Shown: positions 37,462-46,638, counted from the stretch's first letter. The stretch: DNA of 64,000 nucleotides from Mycolicibacterium wolinskyi (GCF_002101965.1 NZ_LQQA01000006.1:372001-436000); one strand, 5' to 3'. The notes: generated by a model not told the origin, from the letters alone. Translations and numbers: made by a program.

Positions 37462-38228
37462 CCGATCTGCGTGTCGATGAAGTCGATGATCGCGGCGGCG
37501 ACCTCACGGTGCACCGACTCGTTGAGGATGTCGTGGCGGTAGCCGTGAAACTCCTTGAACTGCAACGGCTCTATCTGCTCGGCATACGCGCGGACGGCGC
37601 CGGCCGGTGCGATGACATCGGCCGAACCGTGCACGGCCAGCGTCGGTACCGTCAGTTTCGGCAACTCAGTGCCGAACCGGTCCCAGCCGCGGTCCAGCTC
37701 GCGGGTCAGCGGTGCGCCGTCAGCGTCGACGAACGCAAGCGGATCGTTCTCCAAGGAATCCAGATAGAACGGATCACTCGACAGCGCGGTCGGATGTAGC
37801 TCGAAAGACGTGTCCGCGTCGAGCATTTCCGGAATCGGGACGAGCGGCGCGCCGGATATGACTCCGGCGCGGTATTTGTCGGGCTCACCCAACAGCCGAA
37901 ACAGCGTGACGACCGAACCGAATGAATGCCCCTGTGCGATCAACGGCAATCCCGGGTGTTCTACTGCCGCGAGTTCGGTGAGCGAGTCGGCCAGCGAGGA
38001 GCTGTCCTCGATCGTGCCGAAATCCCCGCGCCTGCCGGGGCTCAGCCCGTGGCCGAACTGGTCGACCGCCCACAAGTCGATGCCCGCCGCGTTCAGAGTG
38101 AAGCCGTAGCGGTGGTACACGCCGGTGTGTTCACCGAACCCGTGCAGGAAGATCACCGCGGCTCGCGGTTCGGCGGCCGCCCAGTGCCGGTAGTAAGCCC
38201 GTCCGCGTTCGTGCTCGATGAAAGGCAT
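37443..38228 (-). CDS. Monoacylglycerol-lipase-like alpha/beta hydrolase
   Basis: A 261-residue serine hydrolase: oxyanion segment FLHGFGEHTG, nucleophile in GHSFGS, Asp in HGSADVIAPAG and His in GYRHDILNE. The FGEHxGxY and QFGHGLSPGRRGD stretches are typical of monoglyceride lipase/lysophospholipase (Hydrolase_4) enzymes. No signal peptide is visible, so it is probably cytosolic. It might release glycerol for the nearby kinase-like cluster, but the enzymes are not co-oriented and this is speculation. Confidence 0.83.
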   Translation of the reverse strand: MPFIEHERGRAYYRHWAAAEPRAAVIFLHGFGEHTGVYHRYGFTLNAAGIDLWAVDQFGHGLSPGRRGDFGTIEDSSSLADSLTELAAVEHPGLPLIAQGHSFGSVVTLFRLLGEPDKYRAGVISGAPLVPIPEMLDADTSFELHPTALSSDPFYLDSLENDPLAFVDADGAPLTRELDRGWDRFGTELPKLTVPTLAVHGSADVIAPAGAVRAYAEQIEPLQFKEFHGYRHDILNESVHREVAAAIIDFIDTQIGQRDAS

Positions 38229-38248
38229 GACAACAGTCTGATCGATCC

Positions 38249-39001
38249 TCAACGCGGTGTGCAGACAACCGCGATGGCGTCGTTCTCGGCATCGACACCG
38301 GCCGAGCCGATCCGCTGCTCCAACCGATCCCGTAGTTGGACGCGGTCGTGCGCCGGCAAGGTGAGGACGTTGGAGTACGTACCCACCATGTTCACCCACT
38401 CGGTGGCGTCATAGTGCAGGTGCTCGACGATGCGCCGCAGTTCCACAGCGAACCCGCACTCTTCGATGAGTGCGGTGACCTCGGGCGTACGGTCGGCGTC
38501 CACGGCGGGCCGCTCGGCTGGATCGAGAAACCCTGCGTACACCTCATCGAGATCGGCGCGGCTCGGCGTCATCGGCGTGACCCGATTCCACATCAGCGCC
38601 AGGTGCCCACCTGGCCTCAGCAGCGTCGCGACCTTGTGAAGGGCGCGCCGTGGTTCCACCCAATGGAATGACGACGCGAACACCACGAGATCGAAGTGTC
38701 TTCCGCGCGGGTCCCAATCCTCGAAGGTCGCCTGCTCGACGGTCACGCCTTTGACCACTGCGACCTGCGCCATCCGCGGATCGGGTTCGACCGCAAGGAC
38801 TTCTGCGCCGGCCGCCCTCAGCTGTTCGGATGCGATACCCGTGCCCGCTCCGACGTCGAGTGCCGACGTGCGGTCGCCGGTCACCAGGCTCGTAATGAGA
38901 GACCTGGGATAGCGGGGGCGATAACGGTCGTAGTCGTCGGCGGCAGCTCCGAAGGAATCGGCACGACGACGGTTCGTATAGATGGAAAGCGGGTCCGGCA
39001 T
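38249..39001 (-). CDS. Class I SAM-dependent methyltransferase
   Basis: A 250-residue methyltransferase: SAM motif LDVGAGTGIASEQL, acidic motif LAVEPD, and FDLVVFASSFHWVEPRRAL, the post-motif typical of Methyltransf_11/ubiE-like small-molecule enzymes. ATG at 39001 gives normal spacing. It is 20 bp upstream of the hydrolase and 25 bp downstream of the LysR gene, all on the minus strand. Substrate unknown. Confidence 0.85.
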   Translation of the reverse strand: MPDPLSIYTNRRRADSFGAAADDYDRYRPRYPRSLITSLVTGDRTSALDVGAGTGIASEQLRAAGAEVLAVEPDPRMAQVAVVKGVTVEQATFEDWDPRGRHFDLVVFASSFHWVEPRRALHKVATLLRPGGHLALMWNRVTPMTPSRADLDEVYAGFLDPAERPAVDADRTPEVTALIEECGFAVELRRIVEHLHYDATEWVNMVGTYSNVLTLPAHDRVQLRDRLEQRIGSAGVDAENDAIAVVCTPR

Positions 39002-39026
39002 GTCCCGATCATGCCTGCGCGACCTG

Positions 39027-39929
39027 TCAGCCGACGCCCAGGAGGACGTCATGCTGATCCGCCATGCGGTCGCGGATCGCGTCGACGACGGCCGCGACGA
39101 CGGGGCGGCGCAGCGTCTCGGCCCTGGCCACGAGCCAGTAACTGAGCTGCACTGCAACGGTATCCGGCAGCACCCGGACCAGATCTGCGTGCCGGTCGGC
39201 CATGAAACACGGCAGCAGACCGAGACCCGCGGCGGCACGGGTCGCTTCGACGTGGACGAACACATTCGTCGATGTCACCGACTCCCGCATGGCCGGCGCG
39301 AAGCTCGTGGCGATGTCGAGGTCGTCGACCTGGAGCATCGAGTCGATGAAATAGACCAGCGGGAACCGGGCGAGGTCGTCGACGCTCCCCGGCGTGCCGT
39401 GCTCATCTAGGTAATCGCGAGCGCCGTAGAGGCCGAGGCAGTAGTCGCCGAGGCGGATCGCTTCGGCGCGACGCACCTGGGGTGCCCCGACGACGATCTC
39501 AAGGTCGAGGCTGGAGCGCTGCTGCGACGCGCGTCTGGTGGCGGCCACGATCTCGACGGCGATCAGGGGGTGGCGCCGCTGCACCCGGGCGGCCGCCGGC
39601 GCGGCGATGTATGCGCTGAACCCGTCGGTCGCCGAGATCCGCACGACGCCCTCGAGCTGACGAAGGCCACCGGTGGACAGCGAGTCCACCGCAGACTCGA
39701 CGGCTTCGGCGGCCGACAGCGCCGCACGTCCGAGTTCGGTGAGTTCCCAGCCCCCGGCGCCGCGCGTCAGCACGCGCCCGCCGATTGCCTGCTCGAGCGC
39801 GGCGATGCGCCGCGAGATGGTCGTGTGGTTGATGCCGAGTTCGTCGGCTGCGGTGGTGTAACGGCCGGACCGACCGACGGCGAGCAACACCAGCAGGTCA
39901 TCGGCGCTGGGCCGTCGAGCAACGTCCAT
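39027..39929 (-). CDS. LysR-family transcriptional regulator
   Basis: A 300-residue LysR protein: N-terminal helix-turn-helix (DDLLVLLAVGRSGRYTTAADELGINHTTISRRIAALEQ) and a substrate-binding domain with two Rossmann-like lobes. The ATG at 39929 is chosen; longer in-frame starts would extend past an inverted repeat TCTGC-N6-GCAGA (39931-39946), a possible LysR site. It diverges from the ketone-body operon, the classical LysR arrangement, so it probably activates transporter, dehydrogenase and synthetase in response to 3-hydroxybutyrate or acetoacetate (inference). Confidence 0.87.
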   Translation of the reverse strand: MDVARRPSADDLLVLLAVGRSGRYTTAADELGINHTTISRRIAALEQAIGGRVLTRGAGGWELTELGRAALSAAEAVESAVDSLSTGGLRQLEGVVRISATDGFSAYIAAPAAARVQRRHPLIAVEIVAATRRASQQRSSLDLEIVVGAPQVRRAEAIRLGDYCLGLYGARDYLDEHGTPGSVDDLARFPLVYFIDSMLQVDDLDIATSFAPAMRESVTSTNVFVHVEATRAAAGLGLLPCFMADRHADLVRVLPDTVAVQLSYWLVARAETLRRPVVAAVVDAIRDRMADQHDVLLGVG

Positions 39930-40064
39930 ATCTGCATTTTCGCAGAATGACGGCGCACAATTGGCCATTGCGAGGTGCGCGAACCTGCAGGAATACTCAC
40001 CTCAACTGTCGCGGGCATCACAGAGCCCCGGCACAGATGGCACACGTCATAAGAGGAGTCGCCG

Positions 40065-41405
40065 ATGAGCGCGCCCATCCCGACCGGCCTGCGCCGGGTC
40101 GTCGCCGCGTCGATGGCCGGCACCGTCGTGGAGTGGTATGAGTTCTTCCTCTACGGAACCGCCGCCACGCTGGTGTTCAGCAAGGTCTTCTTCGCCGAGA
40201 GCACGAGTGATCTCGACGCGATTCTCGCGGCGTTCGTGACGTATGCGGTCGGCTTCATCGCCCGCCCGCTCGGCGGGGTGGTGTTCGGTCACTTCGGCGA
40301 CAAGTACGGCCGCAAGAAGCTGCTGCAGTTCAGCCTGCTGCTGGTCGGCGCGGCCACCTTCCTGATGGGCTGCCTGCCGACGTTCAACCAGATCGGGTAT
40401 CTGGCGCCCACGCTGCTCGTGGTGTTGCGGTTCGTCCAGGGCTTCGCCGTCGGCGGCGAGTGGGGCGGCGCGGTGTTGCTGGTCGCCGAGCACAGCCCCA
40501 ACCAGAGCCGCGGGTTCTGGGCCAGCTGGCCCCAGGCGGCCGTACCGGTGGGCAACATGCTCGCGACCGTCGTGCTGCTGCTGTTGACGACGACACTGTC
40601 CGATGCGGCGTTCCTGTCCTGGGGTTGGCGCGTCGCATTCTGGCTGTCGGCGGTGGTCGTGCTGATCGGCTACTACATCCGCACCAAGGTCTCCGATGCG
40701 CCGATCTTCCTGGCCGCGCAGCAGGAGGTCGAGCGGGTCAAAGCCGTGTCGTATGGCGTCGTCGAGGTGCTCACGCGTTATCCCCGTGGCGTTTTCACCG
40801 CGATGGGGTTGCGGTTCGCCGAGAACATCATGTACTACCTGGTGGTCACGTTCTCCATCACCTACCTCAAGGTTCAGGTGGGCGCTGACACCAGCGACAT
40901 CCTGTGGTGGCTGCTGGCCGCGCACGCCGTGCACTTCGTTGCCATCCCGACGGTGGGCCGCCTGTCGGACCGATTCGGCCGGCGCCCGGTGTACATCGTC
41001 GGCGCGATCGGCGCGGGGGTCTGGGCGTTCTTCGCCTTCCCGATGATGAACAGCGCCAACTATCTGGTGATCATGGGTGCGATCATCATCGGCCTGATCA
41101 TCCACGCGCTCATGTATTCGCCGCAGCCCGCGATCATGGCCGAGATGTTCCCGACCCGGATGCGCTATTCCGGTGTGTCCCTTGGCTATCAGGTGACGTC
41201 GATCGTCGCCGGGTCGCTGGCGCCGATCATCGCCGTCAAACTGCTCGACGTCTTCGACTCGTGGGTGCCCATCGCCATCTATCTCGCGTGTGCCGCCGCG
41301 GTCACGCTCGTCGCAGCCCTCTTCATGCGCGAGACGGTGGGTACCGACCTTGAGAGCATCGACCAGGCCGACCGTGAGGTCCTCGCGAAGCACGGCGTCC
41401 TGTGA
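40065..41405 (+). CDS. MHS-family MFS transporter (likely 3-hydroxybutyrate importer)
   Basis: A 446-residue twelve-helix major-facilitator protein of the metabolite:H+ symporter type (ShiA/KgtP-like): AGTVVEWYEFFLYGTAA in helix 1, loop motif GDKYGRKK, RFVQGFAVGGEWGGAVLL, and the second-half loop GRLSDRFGRRP. ATG at 40065 is preceded by GAGGAG. Its TGA overlaps the GTG of the dehydrogenase. MHS members carry organic acids; the two next genes suggest the substrate is 3-hydroxybutyrate or acetoacetate. Confidence 0.88.
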   Translation: MSAPIPTGLRRVVAASMAGTVVEWYEFFLYGTAATLVFSKVFFAESTSDLDAILAAFVTYAVGFIARPLGGVVFGHFGDKYGRKKLLQFSLLLVGAATFLMGCLPTFNQIGYLAPTLLVVLRFVQGFAVGGEWGGAVLLVAEHSPNQSRGFWASWPQAAVPVGNMLATVVLLLLTTTLSDAAFLSWGWRVAFWLSAVVVLIGYYIRTKVSDAPIFLAAQQEVERVKAVSYGVVEVLTRYPRGVFTAMGLRFAENIMYYLVVTFSITYLKVQVGADTSDILWWLLAAHAVHFVAIPTVGRLSDRFGRRPVYIVGAIGAGVWAFFAFPMMNSANYLVIMGAIIIGLIIHALMYSPQPAIMAEMFPTRMRYSGVSLGYQVTSIVAGSLAPIIAVKLLDVFDSWVPIAIYLACAAAVTLVAALFMRETVGTDLESIDQADREVLAKHGVL

Positions 41406-42148
41406 CGGACCTGGCGGGCCGCACCGCGTTGGTCACCGGCGCGGCGAGCGGTATCGGGGCGGCGTGTGCGCGCGAACTGGCCGCGCGCGGGGCCGTGGTC
41501 ACCGTGGCCGACGTCGATGCCGATGGGGCAGGCGCGCTGGCCGCCGAGATCGGCGGAAAGCCTTGGGCGGTAGACCTTCTCGACGTGGCCGCGCTGGAGC
41601 GGCTGGAGTTGGACTGCGACATCCTGGTCAACAACGCCGGCGTCCAGAGCATCAACCCGATCGAGGAGTTCCCGCCGGACAAGTTCCGGATGCTGCTGGC
41701 GTTGATGGTCGAGGTGCCGTTCCTGCTCATCAGAGCTTCGCTGCCGCACATGTACCGCCAACGGTTCGGGCGCATCATCAACGTCTCGTCGGTGCACGGG
41801 TTGCGAGCTTCGGAGTACAAGGTCGGCTACGTCACCGCCAAGCACGCGCTGGAAGGGCTGTCCAAGGTGACTGCGCTGGAGGGCGGTCCGCACCAGGTGA
41901 CCAGCAACTGCGTCAACCCCGGCTACGTCAGGACGCCGCTGGTGACCAAGCAGATCGCCGACCAGGCCCGCATCCACGGCATCCCCGAGGATGACGTCGT
42001 CGCGCAGATCCTCCTCAAGGAGAGCGCCATCAAACAACTGGTCGAGCCCGAAGAGGTTGGCGCGTTGGTAGGTTGGCTGGCATCGCCGGCCGCCCGCATG
42101 GTGACCGGTGCGTCGTACACGATGGATGGCGGGTGGAGCGCGAGATGA
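41402..42148 (+). CDS. 3-hydroxybutyrate dehydrogenase-like SDR
   Basis: A 248-residue short-chain dehydrogenase: TGAASGIG (12-19), NNAGVQ, Ser130, Tyr143 and Lys147. The VSSVHGLRAS and CVNPGYVRTPLVTKQI stretches are characteristic of bacterial D-3-hydroxybutyrate dehydrogenases (HbdH), which make acetoacetate. The GTG start overlaps the transporter stop and its own stop overlaps aacS (ATGA). Context with acetoacetyl-CoA synthetase makes this assignment strong. Confidence 0.85.
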   Translation: MTDLAGRTALVTGAASGIGAACARELAARGAVVTVADVDADGAGALAAEIGGKPWAVDLLDVAALERLELDCDILVNNAGVQSINPIEEFPPDKFRMLLALMVEVPFLLIRASLPHMYRQRFGRIINVSSVHGLRASEYKVGYVTAKHALEGLSKVTALEGGPHQVTSNCVNPGYVRTPLVTKQIADQARIHGIPEDDVVAQILLKESAIKQLVEPEEVGALVGWLASPAARMVTGASYTMDGGWSAR

Positions 42149-44085
42149 GCGAAGCGACCGAACCTCAGTGGGTCCCCACCGAGCGTGACCGCACGGAGGC
42201 ACGGGTCACCGACTTCAGCCGGTTCGTCGAATCGCGGACAGGCATCGCTGCCCCCGACTATCACGCACTCTGGCAGTGGTCGGTCGACGATCCCGACGCG
42301 TTCTGGGCCGCGTTGTGGGACTACTTCGACCTCGGCGACCGACCCGACGCCGTGCTCGCCGATGAGGCGATGCCAGGTGCCCGCTGGTTTCCCGGTGCCC
42401 GGTTGAACTACGTCGACCAGATCAAGCGCAATGCCCGCACCGACCGCCCGGCGATCCTGTACGTAGCCGAGGGCGGCGCCGTCAGCGAGCTGTCCTGGGC
42501 TGAACTGCTCCAGCGCACAACGGCATTCGCCCACACCCTGCTCTCGCTCGGAGTGCAGCAAGGCGACCGGGTGGTCGGTTATCTGCCCAACATTCCCGAA
42601 GCGATCATCGCCTTTCTGGCCACCGCCAGCATCGGCGCGATCTGGAGTGCGTGCGGCCAGGACTACACCGCCAAGGCGGCGCTCGACCGACTCGGCCAGT
42701 TGGAACCGACGGTGCTCGTGGCAGCCGATGGCTACCGATTCGGCGGCAAAACGCACGACAAGACCGAGGACATCATCGCGCTGCAGGACGGCCTGCCCAG
42801 CTTGAAGGCGTCGGTGCTGGTGTCACGTTTGGGCGCGGCGCGATCCGACTGGCTCGACTGGGCCGCGACGTCTGCGCCCGTCGATGCCGAACTGAACACC
42901 GCGGCAGTCGAATTCGACCATCCGCTGTGGATCCTGTACTCGTCGGGAACCACCGGCCTGCCGAAGGGCATCGTGCACGGCCACGGAGGTGTCGTGCTCG
43001 AACACCTCAAAGCCGTCGCACTGCAGTCCGACATCGGCGCCGACGACACGTTCTTCTGGTACACCAGCCCGAGTTGGATGATGTGGAACTTCCAGGTGGC
43101 CGGCTTGCTCGTGGGCGCGACCATCGTCTGCTACGACGGCAGCCCCACTTACCCGGAGCCCGACGCGCTGTGGAGTATCGGGGCCAGCGTCGGGGCCACG
43201 GTGCTGGGGACGAGCCCGGGGTATGTGCTTGCGTGCGCCAAAGCCGGTTGTGTGCCGCGCAAGGAGCACGACCTGTCGGCGCTGAAGGTCGTCGGCATCA
43301 CGGGATCATCGCTGCCGCCGTCGTCGGCATTGTGGCTGCGTGACAACGTCGGTGAACGAGTCCAGGTCGCGTCGATCAGTGGCGGCACCGATGTGGTGTC
43401 GGCTTTCATCGGCGGTGTGCCGACGGTTCCGGTGTGGCCGGGGGAGCTCTCTGCGCCGTATCTGGGTGTGGCACTCGACGCGTGGGATGAAGCCGGTAAC
43501 CCTGTCCGGGGCGAGGTCGGTGAGCTCGTCATCACCAAACCACTGCCGTCGATGCCGATCGCCTTCTGGAACGACCCCGACGGATCCCGTTACCGCGACG
43601 CCTATTTCGAGATGTTCCCTGGTGTGTGGCGGCACGGAGACTGGATCACGATCACCGACCACGGCAGCATCGTCGTGCACGGCCGCTCCGACTCCACGCT
43701 CAATCGGCACGGCATCCGGATGGGCAGTGCCGACATCTACCAGTCGGTCGAGCGGCTGCCGGAGATCGTGGAAGCCCTGGTGATCGGAGCCGAACAACCC
43801 GACGGCGGCTACTGGATGCCGTTGTTCGTGGTGCTGTCCGACGGTGTCGAACTCACCGACGAGCTGACCGAACGCATCAACCAGACCATCCGCACCGAGG
43901 TGTCGCCGCGCCACGTGCCCGACGAGATCATCGTCGCCCCTGGTGTTCCCCACACCCGCACGGGCAAGAAGCTCGAGGTGCCGATCAAGAAGCTCTTCCA
44001 GGGCGCCGACGCGGCAAAAGTGGTGGAGCGCAGCGCAGTCGACAACCCGGCTCTGCTGGATTGGTATGCGTCTGTTCGCCGGTAA
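42145..44085 (+). CDS. aacS: Acetoacetyl-CoA synthetase
   Basis: A 646-residue adenylate-forming enzyme, the normal length for AacS. P-loop SSGTTGLPKGIVHGHGG, SISGGTDVVSAFIGG, hinge GRSDSTLNRHGIRMGSADIY and the catalytic lysine in RTGKKLEVPIKKLF are seen. The N-terminal ACAS region (FWAALWDYFDL, WFPGARLNY) fits. It activates acetoacetate to acetoacetyl-CoA for thiolysis. ATG at 42145 overlaps the dehydrogenase stop. Confidence 0.92.
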   Translation: MSEATEPQWVPTERDRTEARVTDFSRFVESRTGIAAPDYHALWQWSVDDPDAFWAALWDYFDLGDRPDAVLADEAMPGARWFPGARLNYVDQIKRNARTDRPAILYVAEGGAVSELSWAELLQRTTAFAHTLLSLGVQQGDRVVGYLPNIPEAIIAFLATASIGAIWSACGQDYTAKAALDRLGQLEPTVLVAADGYRFGGKTHDKTEDIIALQDGLPSLKASVLVSRLGAARSDWLDWAATSAPVDAELNTAAVEFDHPLWILYSSGTTGLPKGIVHGHGGVVLEHLKAVALQSDIGADDTFFWYTSPSWMMWNFQVAGLLVGATIVCYDGSPTYPEPDALWSIGASVGATVLGTSPGYVLACAKAGCVPRKEHDLSALKVVGITGSSLPPSSALWLRDNVGERVQVASISGGTDVVSAFIGGVPTVPVWPGELSAPYLGVALDAWDEAGNPVRGEVGELVITKPLPSMPIAFWNDPDGSRYRDAYFEMFPGVWRHGDWITITDHGSIVVHGRSDSTLNRHGIRMGSADIYQSVERLPEIVEALVIGAEQPDGGYWMPLFVVLSDGVELTDELTERINQTIRTEVSPRHVPDEIIVAPGVPHTRTGKKLEVPIKKLFQGADAAKVVERSAVDNPALLDWYASVRR

Positions 44086-44755
44086 CAGGTCGTTGATCGT
44101 TACCGCCGCGATTCTTGCGGTGGCCTTCGTCGTGGCACCGGCCGTGTTGGCCGGCGGCGGATATGGAAGCTTCTACGACAACCAGCCGCTCGTCGACGCG
44201 CTCGACAAGAGCTTTGCCGCGTACTGGCGATCGGGGGTACGCACGTCAGATCTCCAAGACCTTGTCGACTACTGGATGTGGTATCACGTCGCCAAGGCCG
44301 CGATCGCCGCGGGCCTGCTGGCCGTGCTCGCGGTCTTGTGCCTTCGGTCGCGCAGGACGTGGGGCCGCGCCGTGACGGCAGTGCTCGCCGTAGGCGCGAC
44401 GGTCCTGACAATGGCGAACGTCCAGGGCGCAGCGGCACCGTTCGCGTCGCTGTTGCCGATGCTGTCAGACGAAGCCAGGCAGGCCCATTCCGTTGTCGGT
44501 GACGCCCACGAGACCGCACTTGCCGTGATGGTCGGGGACTTCGCCCGATACCACGCCGTATTGGCCGGGCTCGCCGCCCTCGTGGCCGCTGTCCTGATCG
44601 TCGTGGTCGCAGTGTGTGTGCGTCGGCGTCTGCCGGTCGGATTCACCGCGTCGACAGCTGCGCTGTCGGCGATGATGTTGGTCGTCGTCGCGGCCAATGT
44701 CACCAACGCTGTCGCGCCCGAGGAGGGCTTGCAGGTCTTCCTCAGCGGCGGGTAG
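44066..44755 (+). CDS. Membrane protein of unknown function
   Basis: A 229-residue protein with about five hydrophobic segments (near residues 9-29, 75-95, 100-118, 160-185 and 192-212) and a conserved-looking extracytosolic stretch with YDNQPLVDALDKSFAAYWRS. I recognise no family. The ATG lies 20 bp inside the end of aacS, so it is likely the last gene of the ketone-body operon. It could be an accessory membrane factor or an unrelated rider gene. Confidence 0.7.
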   Translation: MRLFAGNRSLIVTAAILAVAFVVAPAVLAGGGYGSFYDNQPLVDALDKSFAAYWRSGVRTSDLQDLVDYWMWYHVAKAAIAAGLLAVLAVLCLRSRRTWGRAVTAVLAVGATVLTMANVQGAAAPFASLLPMLSDEARQAHSVVGDAHETALAVMVGDFARYHAVLAGLAALVAAVLIVVVAVCVRRRLPVGFTASTAALSAMMLVVVAANVTNAVAPEEGLQVFLSGG

Positions 44756-44782
44756 GCGCCGGCGGCGGCGTTACCGGGCGAC

Positions 44783-46066
44783 TTAGGCGGCGTCGAAGGT
44801 GACCAGGTCGATGGTGATCTGGTCTTCGATGATGCTCACCGTCGTTCTGATGGGCGGTCCGGGTAGTGGTGGGGCGGTGGAGTGGTAGACCGCGCCGGTG
44901 GGTGTGCGGTATTGGGCGGTGTGGTTGCCGTGGGTGTCGGTGGTGGTGACCGACCAGCCGGGTGCTTCTTTGGCGTAGTTGCACGCTTCGCACAGCCCGA
45001 GGCCGTTGAGTGCGCTCGTGGGGCCGTCGTGGTGTGTGGGGACGGCGTGGTCGTGGTGGCGGATCGGCGCGTCGCAGTACGGGGTGCGACAGGTCTGGTC
45101 GCGCAGTTCGAGCAGCCTGGCCAGGCCTTTGGGGAAGATCCGCGCCCGCGACTCCATCGCCACCAGCTGCCCGCTGTCGGGGTGGCGGTACAGGCGCCGC
45201 AGTGTCGCTTTCACCTCGGCGTCGGCGACGGCATCGCCGGTGAGGGTGCGGGCGAAACCCGCGGGCACCGGCCCGTAGTCGCCCAGCCATGCGGCTGCGT
45301 CGTCGTCGCCGGCCAACGTGGTGTCGGCCATCACGAGGTTGAGGGCGAGCGGTACCGGTTGGGGGGCGGGTCGGCCGGTGAGGCGTTCGTAGACGGTGTC
45401 GGCCATGATCTGGCCGCGGGTGCGGTTGTCGTGGGTGGTGTCGGCGGCGTTTTTGCAGGCGGCGTAGACCGCGACGGCTCGGGCGACGGGCAACAGCACC
45501 GTCACATACGCCATGGTGTCGGGGGCCGGGCGGATCCACACGCCGCGGTCGGCGGCGGCCTTGGCCGCCCGTTCGACGACCGCCGCGGCATCCAGGCGGA
45601 CCGCGATCTTGCGGGCCTCGGCCTTGACCCGACTGTTGCCCCAGCCCTGCAGCCGTGTCGGGTCGGCGCACAGTTCGCCATCCAACCGGCGCCGGTCCTC
45701 CACGTCCAGGCAGGCTGATTCGCGCACGATCAGGGTGGCCCGCCATTCCGAGAGCATCCCCGCTTCCAGCGCGGCCAGGGTGTGGGGCATTTCGTGGACG
45801 AGTGCCTTGGCCAGCCCGAGATACTGGTCGCCTTTCTTGGGCGCCTCGCGCCGCGCCAACGCGACCTCGGCGGCCAAACCTTTGCCGCGTTTGGCGGCCG
45901 GGACTCCGTCGGCGGCCTCGCGGGCGCGGCGCTTGGCATCCCACAACGCCGTCGCGCGGGCCTGGGCGGCCGCCAGTGCGGGTTTCAGCAGTTCGTACGT
46001 CTCGACCAGGGCGCGCAGCTGTTGCTCCGACGCCCCCGGATCGATATCGAACAAACTTTCGAACAC
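44783..46066 (-). CDS. 13E12-family DUF222 / HNH endonuclease-domain protein
   Basis: A 427-residue protein of the mycobacterial 13E12 repeat family: an alpha-helical DUF222 region (about 1-300) and a C-terminal HNH nuclease domain with CRTPYCDAPIRHHDH, HHDGPTSALNGLGLCEACNYAKE. The paired Cys and His residues needed for the zinc-bound HNH fold are present. The GTG at 46066 gives the usual VFESLFD start; a start at 46096 is possible. The first codons form an SOS-box-like palindrome, and some 13E12 genes in M. tuberculosis are LexA-controlled. The long second frame opposite it is a high-GC artefact. Confidence 0.87.
   Translation of the reverse strand: MFESLFDIDPGASEQQLRALVETYELLKPALAAAQARATALWDAKRRAREAADGVPAAKRGKGLAAEVALARREAPKKGDQYLGLAKALVHEMPHTLAALEAGMLSEWRATLIVRESACLDVEDRRRLDGELCADPTRLQGWGNSRVKAEARKIAVRLDAAAVVERAAKAAADRGVWIRPAPDTMAYVTVLLPVARAVAVYAACKNAADTTHDNRTRGQIMADTVYERLTGRPAPQPVPLALNLVMADTTLAGDDDAAAWLGDYGPVPAGFARTLTGDAVADAEVKATLRRLYRHPDSGQLVAMESRARIFPKGLARLLELRDQTCRTPYCDAPIRHHDHAVPTHHDGPTSALNGLGLCEACNYAKEAPGWSVTTTDTHGNHTAQYRTPTGAVYHSTAPPLPGPPIRTTVSIIEDQITIDLVTFDAA
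46047..46062. promoter_or_regulatory. LexA/SOS-box-like palindrome at the DUF222 gene start
   Basis: On the minus strand TCGAAAGTTTGTTCGA matches the mycobacterial SOS box TCGAAC-N4-GTTCGA with one mismatch. It lies within the first codons of the DUF222 gene and about 67 bp from the divergent P-loop gene. Confidence 0.6.
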
Positions 46067-46128
46067 ATAGACGACACTACCCACACCCACCGACAACTGA
46101 CGTTCGATGGCGGGCAGACTGCAATCTC

Positions 46129-46638
46129 ATGGTCAGCGAAGCGGTGTTCATCGGCGGGCGTTCGGGAAGCGGCAAGACCAGCGTCGGTTTCGAGGTCCAT
46201 GCCGAGTTGAGTGCTGCCGGAATCGCCCATTGCCTCATCGACGGTGACTTCCTCGACATGGCCTATCCGGCGCCGCAGGAACACAACCTCGCCGAACGCA
46301 ACCTCGCGGCGATGTGGCAGAACTACCGGGAACTGGGTTACCACCGCATGATCTACACCAACACCGCGAGCGTGCTGCCCGAAGAGATCAAGCGCCTCTC
46401 CGCCGCCATCGGCGGCAACCCGAGAATCACCGCAGTCCTGCTCACGTGTACCGATGCCACAGCGCGAAAACGTCTGAGCCAACGTGAGATCGGCTCCGCA
46501 CTCGACCGGCACCTCACGTCCAGCAAAGAGATGAGTGCACGCCTCCGAGCCGGCGCCGACGCAGCTCACCACATCGCCACCGACGATCGCACCGTAGCCG
46601 AGATCGCCGCCGACATCATCCGCATCTCGGGATGGTGA
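46129..46638 (+). CDS. Small P-loop NTPase / kinase-like protein
   Basis: A 169-residue protein: Walker A GRSGSGKTS (about 9-17), CLIDGDFLDMAYP, a dynamic stretch RMIYTNTAS and ARKRLSQREIGSALDRHL. It has the look of adenylylsulfate/gluconate-kinase-like small kinases, but no substrate motif is clear. ATG at 46129 is preferred, as the frame upstream runs through the opposite gene. It diverges from the DUF222 gene and converges on the aminotransferase (11-bp gap). Confidence 0.75.
   Translation: MVSEAVFIGGRSGSGKTSVGFEVHAELSAAGIAHCLIDGDFLDMAYPAPQEHNLAERNLAAMWQNYRELGYHRMIYTNTASVLPEEIKRLSAAIGGNPRITAVLLTCTDATARKRLSQREIGSALDRHLTSSKEMSARLRAGADAAHHIATDDRTVAEIAADIIRISGW

Noticed and set aside
39972..40003. 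GAGGTG...CACCTC inverted repeat in the LysR-transporter gap
   Set aside because: 6-bp arms 20 bp apart do not fit the usual LysR T-N11-A pattern well enough.
44742..45944. A 400-residue open frame on the minus strand inside the DUF222 gene
   Set aside because: It is Arg/Pro-rich, has no recognisable domain and lies in another frame of a clear 13E12 gene: a GC-driven shadow.
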